Shown here piece by piece: positions 34,675 to 46,800 of a DNA stretch of 64,000 nt. Within the stretch, counting starts at the first letter, position 1; every line of letters starts with the position of its first letter. The position numbers and the translations under genes were made by a program. The notes beneath the pieces were generated by a model. That model ran no database searches, had not been told where the DNA came from, and saw only the letters and a program-made list of their open reading frames with translations. Source of the DNA: Fragilariopsis cylindrus CCMP1102. Its lineage: Eukaryota > Bacillariophyta > Bacillariophyceae > Bacillariales > Bacillariaceae. The stretch is from the NCBI GenBank assembly GCA_900095095.1, contig FMBT01000301.1, positions 434,001-498,000 of the forward strand, read 5' to 3'.

Positions 34675-35820
34675 ATGAATTTTCTTTTGAAGAATAACTG
34701 CCGCTCGTCATCATGGACTGCAACAAGTATTATCGTCGTCATCGTCTTCGCATGTGCTCTCGCAACGACGATCACTACCGTTTCGGGATTCACATTACCA
34801 TCAACAGCATCATCATCGCGACACCACCAGCATCATCAACTGCATGCAGCGTCTTCCGATAACAACGATAACAACGATAACAACAGTAGCAGTAGCAGTA
34901 GTAGCGATACTTTTCTAAATACACGAAGAGATACTCTAAAACAGACCGCAACAGCTACAGCAGCTGCTATTCTCACCGTGTCCGCTACATCAGCTGCTGT
35001 ATTAGCACCCCAATCCGCTTTTGCTGCTGCTCCTGCCGCTGCTGCTCCTGCTACCACCGCTTCCTCAAAACAAGAAATATTATCAAAATTAGCTGGGATA
35101 CCAACATTTGCTTTAGTGAATGAAAATGGTATACCATTTGTTATCTTTGATAGAAGTACAGCAACAGGTACAGGATATTTCTTTTTAACAAAAGAAATTG
35201 CACTCCAAGCATTAGATTCCGCAAGACGGAATGATTCTTCCAAGGGTGCGGAACAAATTTGGGATAAAGCACAAATTAAAGTGGTACCATTATCAATTGC
35301 ATTACAATTATCTTTGACAAAACGTCGTCGTACTACAGTGAATGAAGAAGATGGTGTTAGGAATATACAAGTGGATACCATTCATTTAATAATTCCTGGT
35401 GATGATGGTAATAAGGATGCACAACGATTAGATACATCACGAAATAATAATCCAAAAAAATGGGAAACCAAAGGTCGGGTACCATTATTTAATATCAAAG
35501 ATCCGGTCGATGGACATCAATATTATTCATTTGAAACCAATGATTTAATTAATGAATATAAAAAACGAAATACCAATGATTTATCATTAATTAATATACC
35601 ACCCATTGAAGTTCGTGAATTAGTGGCTGATACATTCCGTAAAGCTGCAATAGCAGGTGATTGGAATAAACTGGAAGATTTTGTAAATTCCATACACCCC
35701 ATACCAGAATCCAGTAAGAATGCTATCGAATTACTTCAAATGGAAATTAAATCATCCAAAACAGGTAACATAACACCCTATAATTTTGATCAAGCATATT
35801 TAGTTAGTGCAGGAAAATAA
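34675..35820 (+). CDS. Tic22-like protein with a predicted thylakoid-lumen signal
   Basis: Single exon, 381 aa. The N-terminus is tripartite. First is an ER signal peptide (about residues 18-38) ending VSG-F, the diatom plastid motif. Then comes a Ser/Asn/His-rich transit-like region. Last is RR-DTLKQ (84-90), a hydrophobic Ala/Thr stretch (91-113) and SAFA (114-117), which together look like a twin-arginine thylakoid-transfer signal with a cleavage site. The mature part (about 134-375) matches Tic22: LAGIPTFALVNENGIPFVIF, GYFFLTKEIALQAL, AQIKVVPLSIALQL and GRVPLFNIKDPVDG. Tic22 proteins are soluble factors of the plastid protein-import pathway in the intermembrane space; cyanobacterial relatives are periplasmic or lumenal. 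The signal places this one in the thylakoid lumen, by inference. Confidence 0.8.
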   Translation: MNFLLKNNCRSSSWTATSIIVVIVFACALATTITTVSGFTLPSTASSSRHHQHHQLHAASSDNNDNNDNNSSSSSSSDTFLNTRRDTLKQTATATAAAILTVSATSAAVLAPQSAFAAAPAAAAPATTASSKQEILSKLAGIPTFALVNENGIPFVIFDRSTATGTGYFFLTKEIALQALDSARRNDSSKGAEQIWDKAQIKVVPLSIALQLSLTKRRRTTVNEEDGVRNIQVDTIHLIIPGDDGNKDAQRLDTSRNNNPKKWETKGRVPLFNIKDPVDGHQYYSFETNDLINEYKKRNTNDLSLINIPPIEVRELVADTFRKAAIAGDWNKLEDFVNSIHPIPESSKNAIELLQMEIKSSKTGNITPYNFDQAYLVSAGK

Positions 35821-36557
35821 GAAGAATCAGACATTACACACACATACATACACACAGAATAAGAATCATGAAACAAAACAAAACGAAACAAAACAAAACA
35901 AAACAAAACAAAACAAAACAAAAAAGCACGAGGCTTCTTTTTTCTATTGAAACTACTACAATAGCTAGCTAAATAACTACCTAAACACAAAGAACAAAAT
36001 TGGAAAAAAACAAGCACGATCCTTCTCGTTTCTGGTGAAACTCACTACTACTACAGCTAGCTAAATAATCACCTACCAACTCAGTCGTACTTAAAAACAA
36101 ATTAACATAACAGCAATTCTAGCCAGCTAGCAAAAGTAATAGCGCGTTTTATCTAACTTCAATACTGTACTACTAGTACAGTTAGTTTATAGATGTGGAT
36201 TAGAAGTAGTTTTTTATTTTGATAGTGATTCTTATAGTTTTAGATTGGTTCTTTTATCTAACTACGTTCGTGTGTAATACGTTACGGATATTATGTTGCG
36301 CTAGCGTAACGTTAGCGCGGTGATATACCGGAATCAATTCTGTTTCGATGTAAGCAACTTGGTTGTGTGTTCTACTATACTCTTGTTATACGTTTTTTTC
36401 ATGTTTCTTTTTTATATGCGACGAGGAAGGAGTATTAACTATCTTGTATGAATGATTCGATTCGATTCGATTCGATTCATAATATCTTCAATTTATTCGC
36501 TCTTATGAAGGATGTGATGTGAGGACGGGTGTTTGTTGGCATTTCTCAACTTTCATT
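35821..36557. other. Intergenic region between convergent genes, with microsatellites
   Basis: Contains (AAAAC)n at 35871-35925, a duplicated ACTACTA(C/A)...GCTAGCTAAATAA tract near 35953 and 36047, and (GATTC)n near 36452-36478. No gene seen. Confidence 0.5.
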
Positions 36558-37391
36558 TCAAGCGGCAACAGCTCGGACTATCATTTGTTGACATTGATAT
36601 TCCTGGTCCTTCCATGGTGTTCCCTTGGTAAATGCTGATTTTGGTAATGACAATTCAATCTTTAATTGTTTTGAATTTTCAGATAATGATTGATTATTTG
36701 ATGTGTTTTTTCTCATTTGTAGTACTGGCAATGCTTTGAGTGGACTTTGTGCACGTGCACGTTGTCTTACAAAATCAAAATCATTATCATTATCATCGTC
36801 AATGTCTGAGTCGAATGATCGACATGTTTGTAATAGTGGTGGTGTAAGATCAACATCATCATCATTATCATCATCATCACTATCGCTGTCACTTTCTTCG
36901 TTGTCATCAAAAAGACTTCTTGATTTCATAAGTTGTAATTCTGGAAGAGCAAAGCCCCGAGGGGCTAAGGTCGTTCGTGGTGAAAGATTGAAAAGAGTTG
37001 GTAAGGATGATGAAGGTAATAGTGATGTATCGTGCTGTTCTTGTGTAGTTGATGGACTGCCGAATGATGATGATGGTAGAGAAGGAAATGATAAGAATGA
37101 TAAATCTTCTTCTACCATAGTAGCAGCGAATGAGTTCATTCGATCTTCATCAGTCATTCGCCTCAATGGTGGAGGAGACAATGATGATCGAAATTGTAAT
37201 TGTTGAGGTGATCGAGGAACAATTCTTGTTGTCTTGTGAGGTGAATTATTGTAGGGAGAATAGATGGTTGGAGTTGGTGTAACGCAGTTGTTCTTGTAGT
37301 CCTCATCAACACTTTGTTGCTTTCGCTTGTTGATGTTTGATTGGGGTGGTGCAACGTCGAAGTGGAAAGTAGTATCCATCATGGTATTCAT
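36558..37391 (-). CDS. Acidic, disordered protein of unknown function
   Basis: Single exon, 277 aa from the ATG at 37391. Mostly Ser/Pro-rich and disordered, with two Asp runs (near residues 165-177 and 196-206). Short conserved-looking motifs are NKRKQQ near the N-terminus (possible nuclear signal), PHKTTRIVPRSP, APRGFALPELQLMKSRSLFDD and, at the C-terminus, KSAFTKGTPWKDQEYQCQQM. Several SP and TP sites could be phosphorylated. I know no family with this arrangement. Conservation of the C-terminal block in other diatoms would settle whether it is real. Confidence 0.5.
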   Translation of the reverse strand: MNTMMDTTFHFDVAPPQSNINKRKQQSVDEDYKNNCVTPTPTIYSPYNNSPHKTTRIVPRSPQQLQFRSSLSPPPLRRMTDEDRMNSFAATMVEEDLSFLSFPSLPSSSFGSPSTTQEQHDTSLLPSSSLPTLFNLSPRTTLAPRGFALPELQLMKSRSLFDDNEESDSDSDDDDNDDDVDLTPPLLQTCRSFDSDIDDDNDNDFDFVRQRARAQSPLKALPVLQMRKNTSNNQSLSENSKQLKIELSLPKSAFTKGTPWKDQEYQCQQMIVRAVAA

Positions 37392-38008
37392 AGTGTTGAT
37401 ATTTTATTTGTTTTGTTTGGGTAATGTAACGTAAGAAGAAGATGTGAAGTTAAGATGATTGCTTTTTAATTTTATGCAATAGGCGGTAGATTGGTAAAAG
37501 CGAATCGAAGCGAGTTGTGTGAGCGAAGCGATGATTGCTTGAACAGAACACAATGCATAAAAAAGGCAGCTCAAATACCGTAATTTTACGTACGATTCTT
37601 CTTGATATGCAGACGCGACCTGCGAACACGATCGATGACGTAAATAATACTGTAAAAAATTCATACTGTATTTTGTACGATTGCTTACGGTTTTGGGTAT
37701 CGATCGTGTGTAGGAAGTAGCATCGCTCTGTCCAAGAAGGACATAAAGATGCATGAAAGAATAATCCTAAAGTCATTATTGGATTCAATTCGCTGTTTAG
37801 TATTTTGTAATACATAAGGGAAATGACTCACTCATCTGCGGTGGACGGCGAGTGTGGTTCTTACGTTCTTTACAAACTTCTCAAATCAATCAGGAATCGT
37901 ACGAAGTCTTAAAAAATGCTTCGTTCAAATAAATAATGCACAGAAAGCATCAAAAACAATCGTGAAACTGAACCATTTTGCTTAAGAATTCTTACTAACG
38001 CTACAGTA
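37392..38008. other. Intergenic region
   Basis: 5' flank of the leftward gene ending at 37391, then sequence with overlapping short open frames on both strands (37404-37815) but no domain. Ends at the MITE. Confidence 0.4.
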
Positions 38009-38358
38009 CTTCCTCCGTGCAACTATAAGTGTCGCGCGGGCTATCGTATGAAAATTTTACGCGTAATTAAGACGCTATCACTAAAAACACTAAATAATGC
38101 CCAAAAAATAACTAGCAAATACTAGTAAAACTATATATCATTCAACTGTGTGCAACTCTATCAATAGACAATATTTTTCAAAATTTGAAGGTTCCATCTA
38201 GAATATTATCCTACACAGATTTCATATATCAAAATCCAAAAGGTTGCCTATTTCCTGCTAAAATAGGCAACCTGACAGACTAAATTAGCATGTGTGAAAT
38301 GCACGTTAAAAATTTTCAGTCGATAGCCCGCGCGACACTTATAGTTGCACGGAGGAAG
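38009..38358. mobile_element. Stowaway-like MITE, 350 bp, TA target duplication
   Basis: The TIR begins CTTCCTCCGTGCAACTATAA and continues GTGTCGCGCGGGCTATCG; it is mirrored at the right end, with TA at 38007-38008 and 38359-38360. The interior matches the element at 11993-12351 in opposite orientation (shared GCATGTGTGAAATGCACG, AAATTTGAAGGTTCCATCTA and GCAAATACTAGTAAAACTAT). In the TIR, CAACTATAAGTG replaces CACCGGAAAGTG of the other copy, at both ends. Confidence 0.85.
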
Positions 38359-40831
38359 TAGTATCAAAAAATCGAAAATTGCGGACCATAATTAACTTCA
38401 ATACCAATCGTGCTTATTGCATTAATTGTACAAGTGCGAATATGCTGATTGTACAGGTGCGAATTATCATACACTTGAAATATGATTATACATAATAATA
38501 TATATAATATGCAAGGTATATGCCTTACGAATGCTGCATATATAATAAGGATCCTACCTAAGTTACTTCAGATGAAACAAGATAACGGTCAATAAACAAC
38601 GATTACAACCCGGCAGCCAAAACACGACCTTGGGGATAACACGCCAATGGAAGAGAAAATTCAAATCTCAAATCTTATTGTTTTCTGGTACATCAAAAAA
38701 CCGCGAATCTATTTCGCACAATTTACGTGCGCCGTCTCGGCTGGTCTGCACCTACGGTATGCATGGCGTGTGCTGGAGGCACTATTTCTAGCTATGTGAC
38801 CTACATATAGTCCTATGTATAGTACATATAAGAGATTGGCAGGTTAACTAAGCAGCTAGAGAGATAGAGAGTGATTACTGGAGAGATTGCAGTTCAGTAT
38901 TCGGGTTTGGGGATCCCGGGAAATTGCTATCGTTGTTCTATGAGATGAGCTAGACTATCTGGTAGGATCGCAGTCAATGGAAACAGACATCAGATGAAGC
39001 AATGGAGCAAGTGTTCCGATTGTCTGATTTCCCTATCCTCCCTCTTGATCTGCTTTGTCCAATTGTCATGTACTGTCTTACTCTACCTCCTACGAATCTT
39101 AGCTACCTATCCTACTTCTAGTATGCTTCATCTTCAAGCGTGGTTCTGGTAAACGGACGGATTGTGATTGTGATTGTCCTTCCGTTGCCTGTTGCCTGGA
39201 GCCTCGCACTGGAAGAATAGAACTCCGTTGAGAACACAGAACCTACTAGCAGTGAGTATCAGATCATTATCAAATTACATGCTTGATAACAAATGTTATA
39301 TGAAATGACTTTCTATATATTTATGAAAAATAGTACAAATAAGTAGTAGTAGTTGGTTGAAAGCAACAAAGAACAGCAACCACCAGCTTGATAATAATTG
39401 CATCATTGTCATTAGTGGCATAGAGGCTGAGGTATCTAGGGACTCCATTGTGACTCAAAGGATTTACACAATTCAGGATCTTTGAGTCAATCCAATACAA
39501 TACAAAACAAAGGGTAAGGTAAGACTAGTGATTGTATAAAGGCAGGGGAAACCACAAAAGCTGATGGGTGGTTTTATCGAGTCTGTGATTTAAGAGTAGG
39601 GTATGTAGTGTGGGGTGTTTTTACTGGTCTGTCTTGGCATTAAAAAATTGAACACAACCACACATAATGTACAATCGCATCAAACAATTCTTTCTTTAGA
39701 ATAGAACAATGTACAATGTCCAATAATGTGGTGTTGCTTGTTTCAAACATCATTTAGATGATCAAACATTGACCTTGGTGCACTGGTACACAAAGCAAAG
39801 TGAATAGATGAAATAACATCATAATATATGATTTTCATGTTTTTCTACACAATCACAAGGAGATGATGATACTGCACGCCAGATGCAACAAGCATAGCAA
39901 AGACGGATGATCATTGACACGTCTTACGGAATTATTTCTGATGAAGACTTATTTAGCTTTTGTTGTTTACTAGCTTACTGCACTGCAGGAAAGATACGGT
40001 AGCGTAACACTAACACACAATAAACACAATGCAACACTCACACATGCCATCACCGATCTCTTCATACATTCCACCATGATGATGCGACCCTGACGCCACA
40101 GGTATAAAGTAGAACAAACAATGAAGGAAAGAGTCCTCCCGACTTCATCTGTTTTTTTTTTGTATCTTGAATGGTAGCTATGTAGAGTAGAGTACATAGC
40201 TCAAACATTCCGTCACACTTAATATTTGACCAAGATGATTAAGTTGCCGTCGAAGAATATATTTTATGGGATTGGGCATGACATCATCATAATAACGCGT
40301 GTCATGCCATATCGGCCTGGCTTTTTTCAACTGTATACATGAAAACCCGAAAAAGCATACAGGGAGAAAAAGTCAACGGAATTATCCTACGGTTGTGAAT
40401 TTTTTTAATATCCAATCAAAGATTCTTATTTTATGGGTATGGTGGTTGAATGAATGAATTCAGATTTCGTCTAAACTGCAAACGAATGATTAATTTACAG
40501 TCGTGTCTGAGTGAGTCGAGACTATGCTGTTTGAATTTAACTTGAGAAGATATAGATCTGCTGACGTTTTCATCATCTTTTGTTTCTTCTTCTCTTGCTT
40601 CTTTGGGAAGATCTTCCAGATCAATAGACGAAAAGTTCTAATTCTACGTATGCACTCAACGCTTGCTTTGATCCACAACGGTAACTTAGCCATTTCGCTT
40701 GATCAATCTACGGATTTTCTTCTTTTATTCTAGATCTCAGTTGTTGTGATTGTGGTCATCGTTGCAACAGCTTTCTTTCGTTTTTGAAATAACAGTAGAG
40801 TATCAAGTTATCGAGTTATCGTTCAATCAAT
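38359..40831. other. Long intergenic region, 2.5 kb
   Basis: No supportable gene. A dispersed repeat lies at about 38730-38895. Several TGTGATTGTGATTG and CATTGTCATT stretches occur between 39160 and 39400. The last few hundred bases should hold the promoter of the giant gene at 40832. Confidence 0.45.
38730..38895 (+). repeat. Dispersed repeat shared with 60565-60722
   Basis: The two segments share TATGCATG, GTGTGCTGGAG, ACTATTTC, CTATGTATAGTACAT, CAGGTTAACTAA and TGATTACTGGAGAGATTGCA in the same order and orientation. The copies are diverged and show no TIR. Confidence 0.65.
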
Positions 40832-43800
40832 ATGAAATTCCCTCATTTTAACAAGGCATTTCCCACGCTCTTCAAGCCAATTGTTGTTCCTGAACAACCA
40901 TCCGATGATGAGAGCGATGCGGTGTTGCGCTGTTTTAAAGATTTTCTGTTGAAGTCATCTAATGATGATGCCGATGATACGTTTTTGTTCCCAAACGGCA
41001 ACCAAGATGATCCAGTTATGAATCGTGTCCTCAAGAGTATGCATTCCTTCTCGGAATCCTTTTGTGCACTACACGGAGAAGGTGGTGATAGTGGTGATCT
41101 AAGTCCTGGTCTGATTCATCAAAGTATTTTGGATGGATTACACAATCCAGGTTTATATTGGGGTATGTTTTGTCGTGCCCAGAACGCAGTTTTGTTAGTA
41201 CATCGTTTACTACTGGAGGACAAAATGGACATTGCACGAGTGTATCTTTGGGAGGTACAAGCTCCAAACAAGGAAGTGATGGGATGGGTCGAATGTATCC
41301 GTCAGTCTTGTCCAAGATCTGCAACTTCCGTCCCGTGGGAACGATTTCAGCAATACGCAATTGCAGAATGTCTGTCGGATTTAGCAACAAACACTCCAGA
41401 CAAGGCTATTCCGAAGTCACAAAAAGGTGGTGAAGAATTTGTTGAAACACGTGAACCAATTAGACCTATGTACCTTACCGAATATTTTCATTCTGCGTTG
41501 GGAGGAGTAGCGATTCCAACAGCTACGATTCATGGCGTGCACAAAAAAATGAATGATGATGTGATTTACTCTGGTGGAGCGTTACCGTGGCGTCGTGCTC
41601 CTTTATGGGCCGCTCTTAAGAGTCTTCTCCACGTCGTATGTGTAATGGAAACCACCAAGGCAACGGATACACACTGTAGTAATTCTGGAATTATTTACAA
41701 GATCATCATCCAAAACTTTCTTACATTTTGTTTGGATAAAGTCGAGATCGACGAAAATGAAGTAAGTGGAATTTCATCGTCGTCCATCGTCGAAGGTGCT
41801 CGGAAAATTGTTCGACGTATTGCAAAGCTACAGAAAGTTTGTTCTGAGAGTCATTGGTATGACGATCGATTTACACAAAGGAGTTTATATTTCTGTGAAA
41901 GAATCGTGAAGGAGAAGATGAAACTTGAGGAGAATAAATGGAAAGAAAAGTGTCAACAGCCCATAACTTGTGTTGTGGACCTTAGCAAAATCGATCCAGA
42001 GAAAGATGTTGTTCATCAACTCCGAACATCGAATCCAGTTCTAGAAAAACTAGTCCAGTTGAAAGGAGCATTTTATTGCGTGAACGACGAAGAAGCTGTA
42101 CCTGAACCCAGCGGTCGCAACATGTTAGCGGATGCAGATATGACGAGCGAATTGTTAGATTTGCATCGATTGGAAATCGAATTGACTTCCAAACGCCGGA
42201 ACACTGAACCAGAAGATGTTATTGGTCAATTACATGATGTTGCTATTAGCATGAGCCAATTTTTTAGAGATGTTCGAGATGGCGATAATCGAGCACATCT
42301 TTTTCTTAATTCTGTGGACGAAGCAGATAAACTTGTCGCACCAATGATGGAACTCATTGGTTCTTACAGTAAAATTGGACTCGCAATGCATCCCACTGAT
42401 CCTCGAGGTTGCGGCGAGATTGTTCTTACGTCTTTGGTAATTGTTATCATTTTGGATATCTTAGCTTGCAAACACTTTCCGATGGTGAAAGAACATAACC
42501 TAGGAATCGATCCGACATTTTTACATTATATCTTTGTGTCCACAGTTTCCAACAAAAAGTTACTGTGTGAGCTCGAGATATACATAAAAGAAAGAAATAT
42601 CAAGTCGACTTTTCCCAGTAGTATCGAACCTATGCGATCCAAAGACAGTTTGAGTGTCCGTTTTGCTAGAAGCGACTCAGAGATGGAACAAACGTTGTCG
42701 GAAATTCAAAAAATATGCAAGTCGAATCAGGATCAGAAGGAATTAGAACGTCTGAAGCTGATGCAGAAATACAATGACCTCCGGAATGAATTTCGCGGAA
42801 TATCGTGCAGCTGTAGTTGGACTTATGATTCTCGTGGATGTACAGATACACACTTACAATGCCGCCGTTGCGTTACTGAAAAACAGGCCAAAAACATTAA
42901 ACTTGCTTTTTACGAAAAACTTTTGCCTCCAGAGAAAACAAACCAATACGCTGTGGTATTCGAGCTTAAACAGCCCTATCTTCTCGCCGCTCAGCGAAAT
43001 GCTATCCTGATTTTTGCATCTTTTTTCTCTGCGGATAATTGGTATACAGAAACTGACCAATACTTCTTATGGAAAAATGAGTTGAGATTGCGAGGCTGGA
43101 AAACGTGTGGTAGTGTACCGCTAGAAGTTTGCGAGCTCGGAAGCCATAGAAAAAAAATATCTTCCAGCCATTACGGACGGAATAAAATTCACGTGACACA
43201 TGACCGTTGCAAATTTGTAGTAGAGCATGATTATGAAACTGTATTGATGGGTATGTGCATCGATGCTACTTGTGATATCATTGTTCAAGGAGTTAAGGGG
43301 ATGGTCGATGAAACTTTCGCATGGGATGTTAATCCCAATCTCGTTTCGATTCCGTTGGCAGATGGTTCGCGATACAAAAATTTAGAGAAACATTTCAGCT
43401 CGTTCACCCATAATGAAAATGAAATTGTTGCTTCCAAAAGTACTTGTGACGAGGATCTTTCAATGATTGAATTCGAGAAAGCAGGCACGTTGCGCGACGG
43501 TCCAAGTCACCAGCTAATAAATCTATGTGCGTGCTTTCAGCAGCGTGATATTTCTTTTGACAGGGAAGAGATTATGTCAGCTATTTCTGCAGTAATTTGG
43601 CAGGCTGGACCACCATGCTCGGTCGACGAAATTTTGAAGTTGTTAGGTGGAATCAACGACAACTTCGATCATGATTGGTATCGGAAGCCGGCTGAAATAC
43701 TTAAAGACTCAGATTTTGTCAAAGATATCTGCAGGCTTTTGCATGCAACGATCGATAGTTGCTCAAGTAGCTGGGCTAAACAAAACATTCTACTCAACGT

Positions 43801-46800
43801 AACTCATGTTGCTATGTTTATCTTCGAACATGTTTCTGAGATGGAATCGTGCGCGAAAGGTGCTGCTGATATTGTAAAAAAATGTCGTCAAGTTGCAAAA
43901 AGATGGATCAGAGAGCTGATGAAGGCATCAAATTCCTCCGATGAAGACAATGTGAAGCAAAAGCTACAAGCTCGTATAGCAGATGTAGCTGCGACGGGAT
44001 CCCTGACTTTCGCCGATTCGGATTACCTACTCTCGACTAAAGATGATGTCGGACTATGGGTTTACTTTCGAGCGGTATTCAATGATAATTTTGCGCCTGC
44101 GGAGATTGCTGAAGGATCCAATCGCCGATCGCATCTTGTTCATGCTTTTCATACCGCCGAAATAGTTGCATCGCGGCTACAATCTTTGCTCCAGCGGAGC
44201 AAATTAGGCCTGGATAATTTTCTGAAAAGTTACTGGAGCTCTGCTTGTACGTGTAGCGGTGACGGTAATTGGAAACAATACGAAGCGCGTAATTGGTTCC
44301 ATTTAGATTACGTTGTCAATGGAAAAATTTGCAAGCTGCAAGTCGATACCATCTCTGGCATATTTCTTGTAAATGGGTGTCCTTGCAAGAATCTTCCCCG
44401 CTCGATATCTTCTTCCGAAGGTGAGTTTTTTTTTGTTCTAATTCACATATTTCTTTATCGTGTTTACCTCTTCCTTGATTGTTCTCGTTCTCTTATCCTC
44501 TCTCTTTCGATGGTTCATTCTTCTTCTATACTTTTGTCGTTCATAGTATATATACGATTATTTGGAAAATCTATTTTCGATGTTCAGGTGAGTTTTTCTG
44601 CTTGTATTTTTGTTAGTATGTTTCCCTGTCGTGTTGACTACTTTCTCGATCATTCTCGTTCTCTCATCTTTCCTCTTTCGATTTTTCGTACTTCTTCTTT
44701 ATTTTTACTGCCATTCATACTGATGTCGTTGCTGCTACTGTTATTATCGTTTCTATTATTATCAACTTCAGCCGTGTGGCAACCAAGGTTACCGGACATC
44801 CTTAAAAGTGAATGGATGCTTTTATGAATTCTATCCAAGTCCGAATGAAGATGGATTCGAGAAAGCTCCGATCATCATTCAAGAATATTACTTTGATGAT
44901 AACGGTGATGACGAAGAAGAAGAAGATGATGGCAGCTCTTATGCCTCGAAATCCTCCGACGGTTCTATGATTCGCGAAAGTTTTCGTGCAATGCTTATTC
45001 CGTGGTATCTTTTCAAACACGACTTTCCAGAGCAATTGGTGCATGAATTCAGTCACTGGTTTATAATCGCTGCACCAAGTAACAAGGGAATCTTCGAGGA
45101 TTGGATATATTTCCGGCCTGTGAGCTACAAGACGGAGAACGACTATCCAACAACAAACTCTTCTGATTTTTTCCTAAATTCTTCTTCGTTCGAATTAGAT
45201 TGTCGTCAACGCTTGGTGTTCGAGACAAAAACAAGGAAAAAATTAGTGGATATACAGAGTGAGACTTTTCAAGAACTATGTTCTAATGTATTCGCTAGAT
45301 TATCGCCCAAATCAAGAATACATGTATATCTCTCTAGTGACGATAGTGACGAACGCACCGTTGATAACGAAGAAGACAACAGGAAAGAAGAAATGTCAAA
45401 CTGTGTCACAATCAGCATACCCCTCCTTCAAAATATGCGGTTTACGCTCGATCGAAAATCTGGTGTGATCCACTCGTCTGATTTTCGTGGTTTGAAAGTT
45501 GCTAAAAACCAGAACTTTGGATCATTGATTGGAATGGAACATGGATTACTGTTCGAAGGGTATTCGTCTGCAGAAAACAAAATATTCATCTGTCCTCACG
45601 GAAAAGTGGATCGGTACTCAAGAAAAGATGGATCAGTAAGCGTTGACGTAGGAAACATACGATCACCTGCTTTCTTTCGTTACGAAATTCGGCAGGAGCT
45701 AAAGGATCTTCGCTCTTGCACCAAGGACCGAATGGCTAGTCTATTTCTGGCGCAGCTTCATGCAAGCACATCTAGCATTTTCGCTGATCCCTTTTCGTGC
45801 ACTACCGGGTTGCAAAAATCTTTAACAATTCTTCGATCGGGACTTTGTTCTGGAAACCTTATAAACACTCTAGATGACGACGAGATCAGAGACGCTTTCT
45901 TGGCTGAAGCTGAAATTCTGTGCGAGATAGCTGCCATCTCCCCAAGTAGAACGGAATACCATTTGATGGAAATGAATGATTTGATTTCATCAAATTTTGA
46001 CGCAATCTGTGCACATCCCGCCTATGCTTTTCTAGTGAAACTTCGACTGAATGGTCTTGGGGATTCGTTGAAGGCTATTGGGATGAATATGAAAACTATA
46101 CTACATCTAAACAAAAGTCAGCATGAGCTCGTGGCAAATCGAACATCAGAACTATCTCGGCGGGCCTATTTCCAACGCCGCGAGTTATACCCGAAAGATT
46201 CGTTGCTACAGTTACAAGAGGAGGAAATTCTATTCCCAAGTGCTGCCGAGTCGAATCATGCGATTATCGAAATGGCTGACGGCTTTGATCACCAGACGGT
46301 CGATTCTATGCAGAAGATTGGGTACGAAACACAAAACCGCCAGTTTGATCGAACGAATTGGACTTCACTCTCGGATCTTCTTTGTTCTACTAGTATTGAT
46401 GATCTTGTAGGAGTAACTGGGACCGCAACTCTGACTGGGGGGCCAAGACAGTGTTTCGAATCCTTGTTGGGCAGCAAACTCGACGTGGATTTTTGCGATG
46501 TCTGGCTTAATCTGTACGTCATTTGTCGCACTAAGGTCAATAAGGATCCACATAAGCTGGTTTCAGTTGGCTTGCTTTTGACATGGGTTATGGGGGAATA
46601 CCCGGAATACCCAAACATGGAAGAGCATTTGCAGCTGCTATCAATTGTTGCTTCAGATCCTGATCAATTTCCATTGACAGAGTCCTACGGCGTATCTAGA
46701 CCAAGATTTGAAAAACCGCACGAGCAAGATTATCTTGAATACCAAGTCCGCAGCGCAATCAATTTACATTTGCGTGATTTTAGCGAGAGCTGTCCGTCAC

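Noticed and set aside
44421-44827. Continuation of the first exon of the giant gene into a hydrophobic tail
   Set aside because: It is read-through of two introns; splicing with the microexon restores the family sequence and the second large frame.
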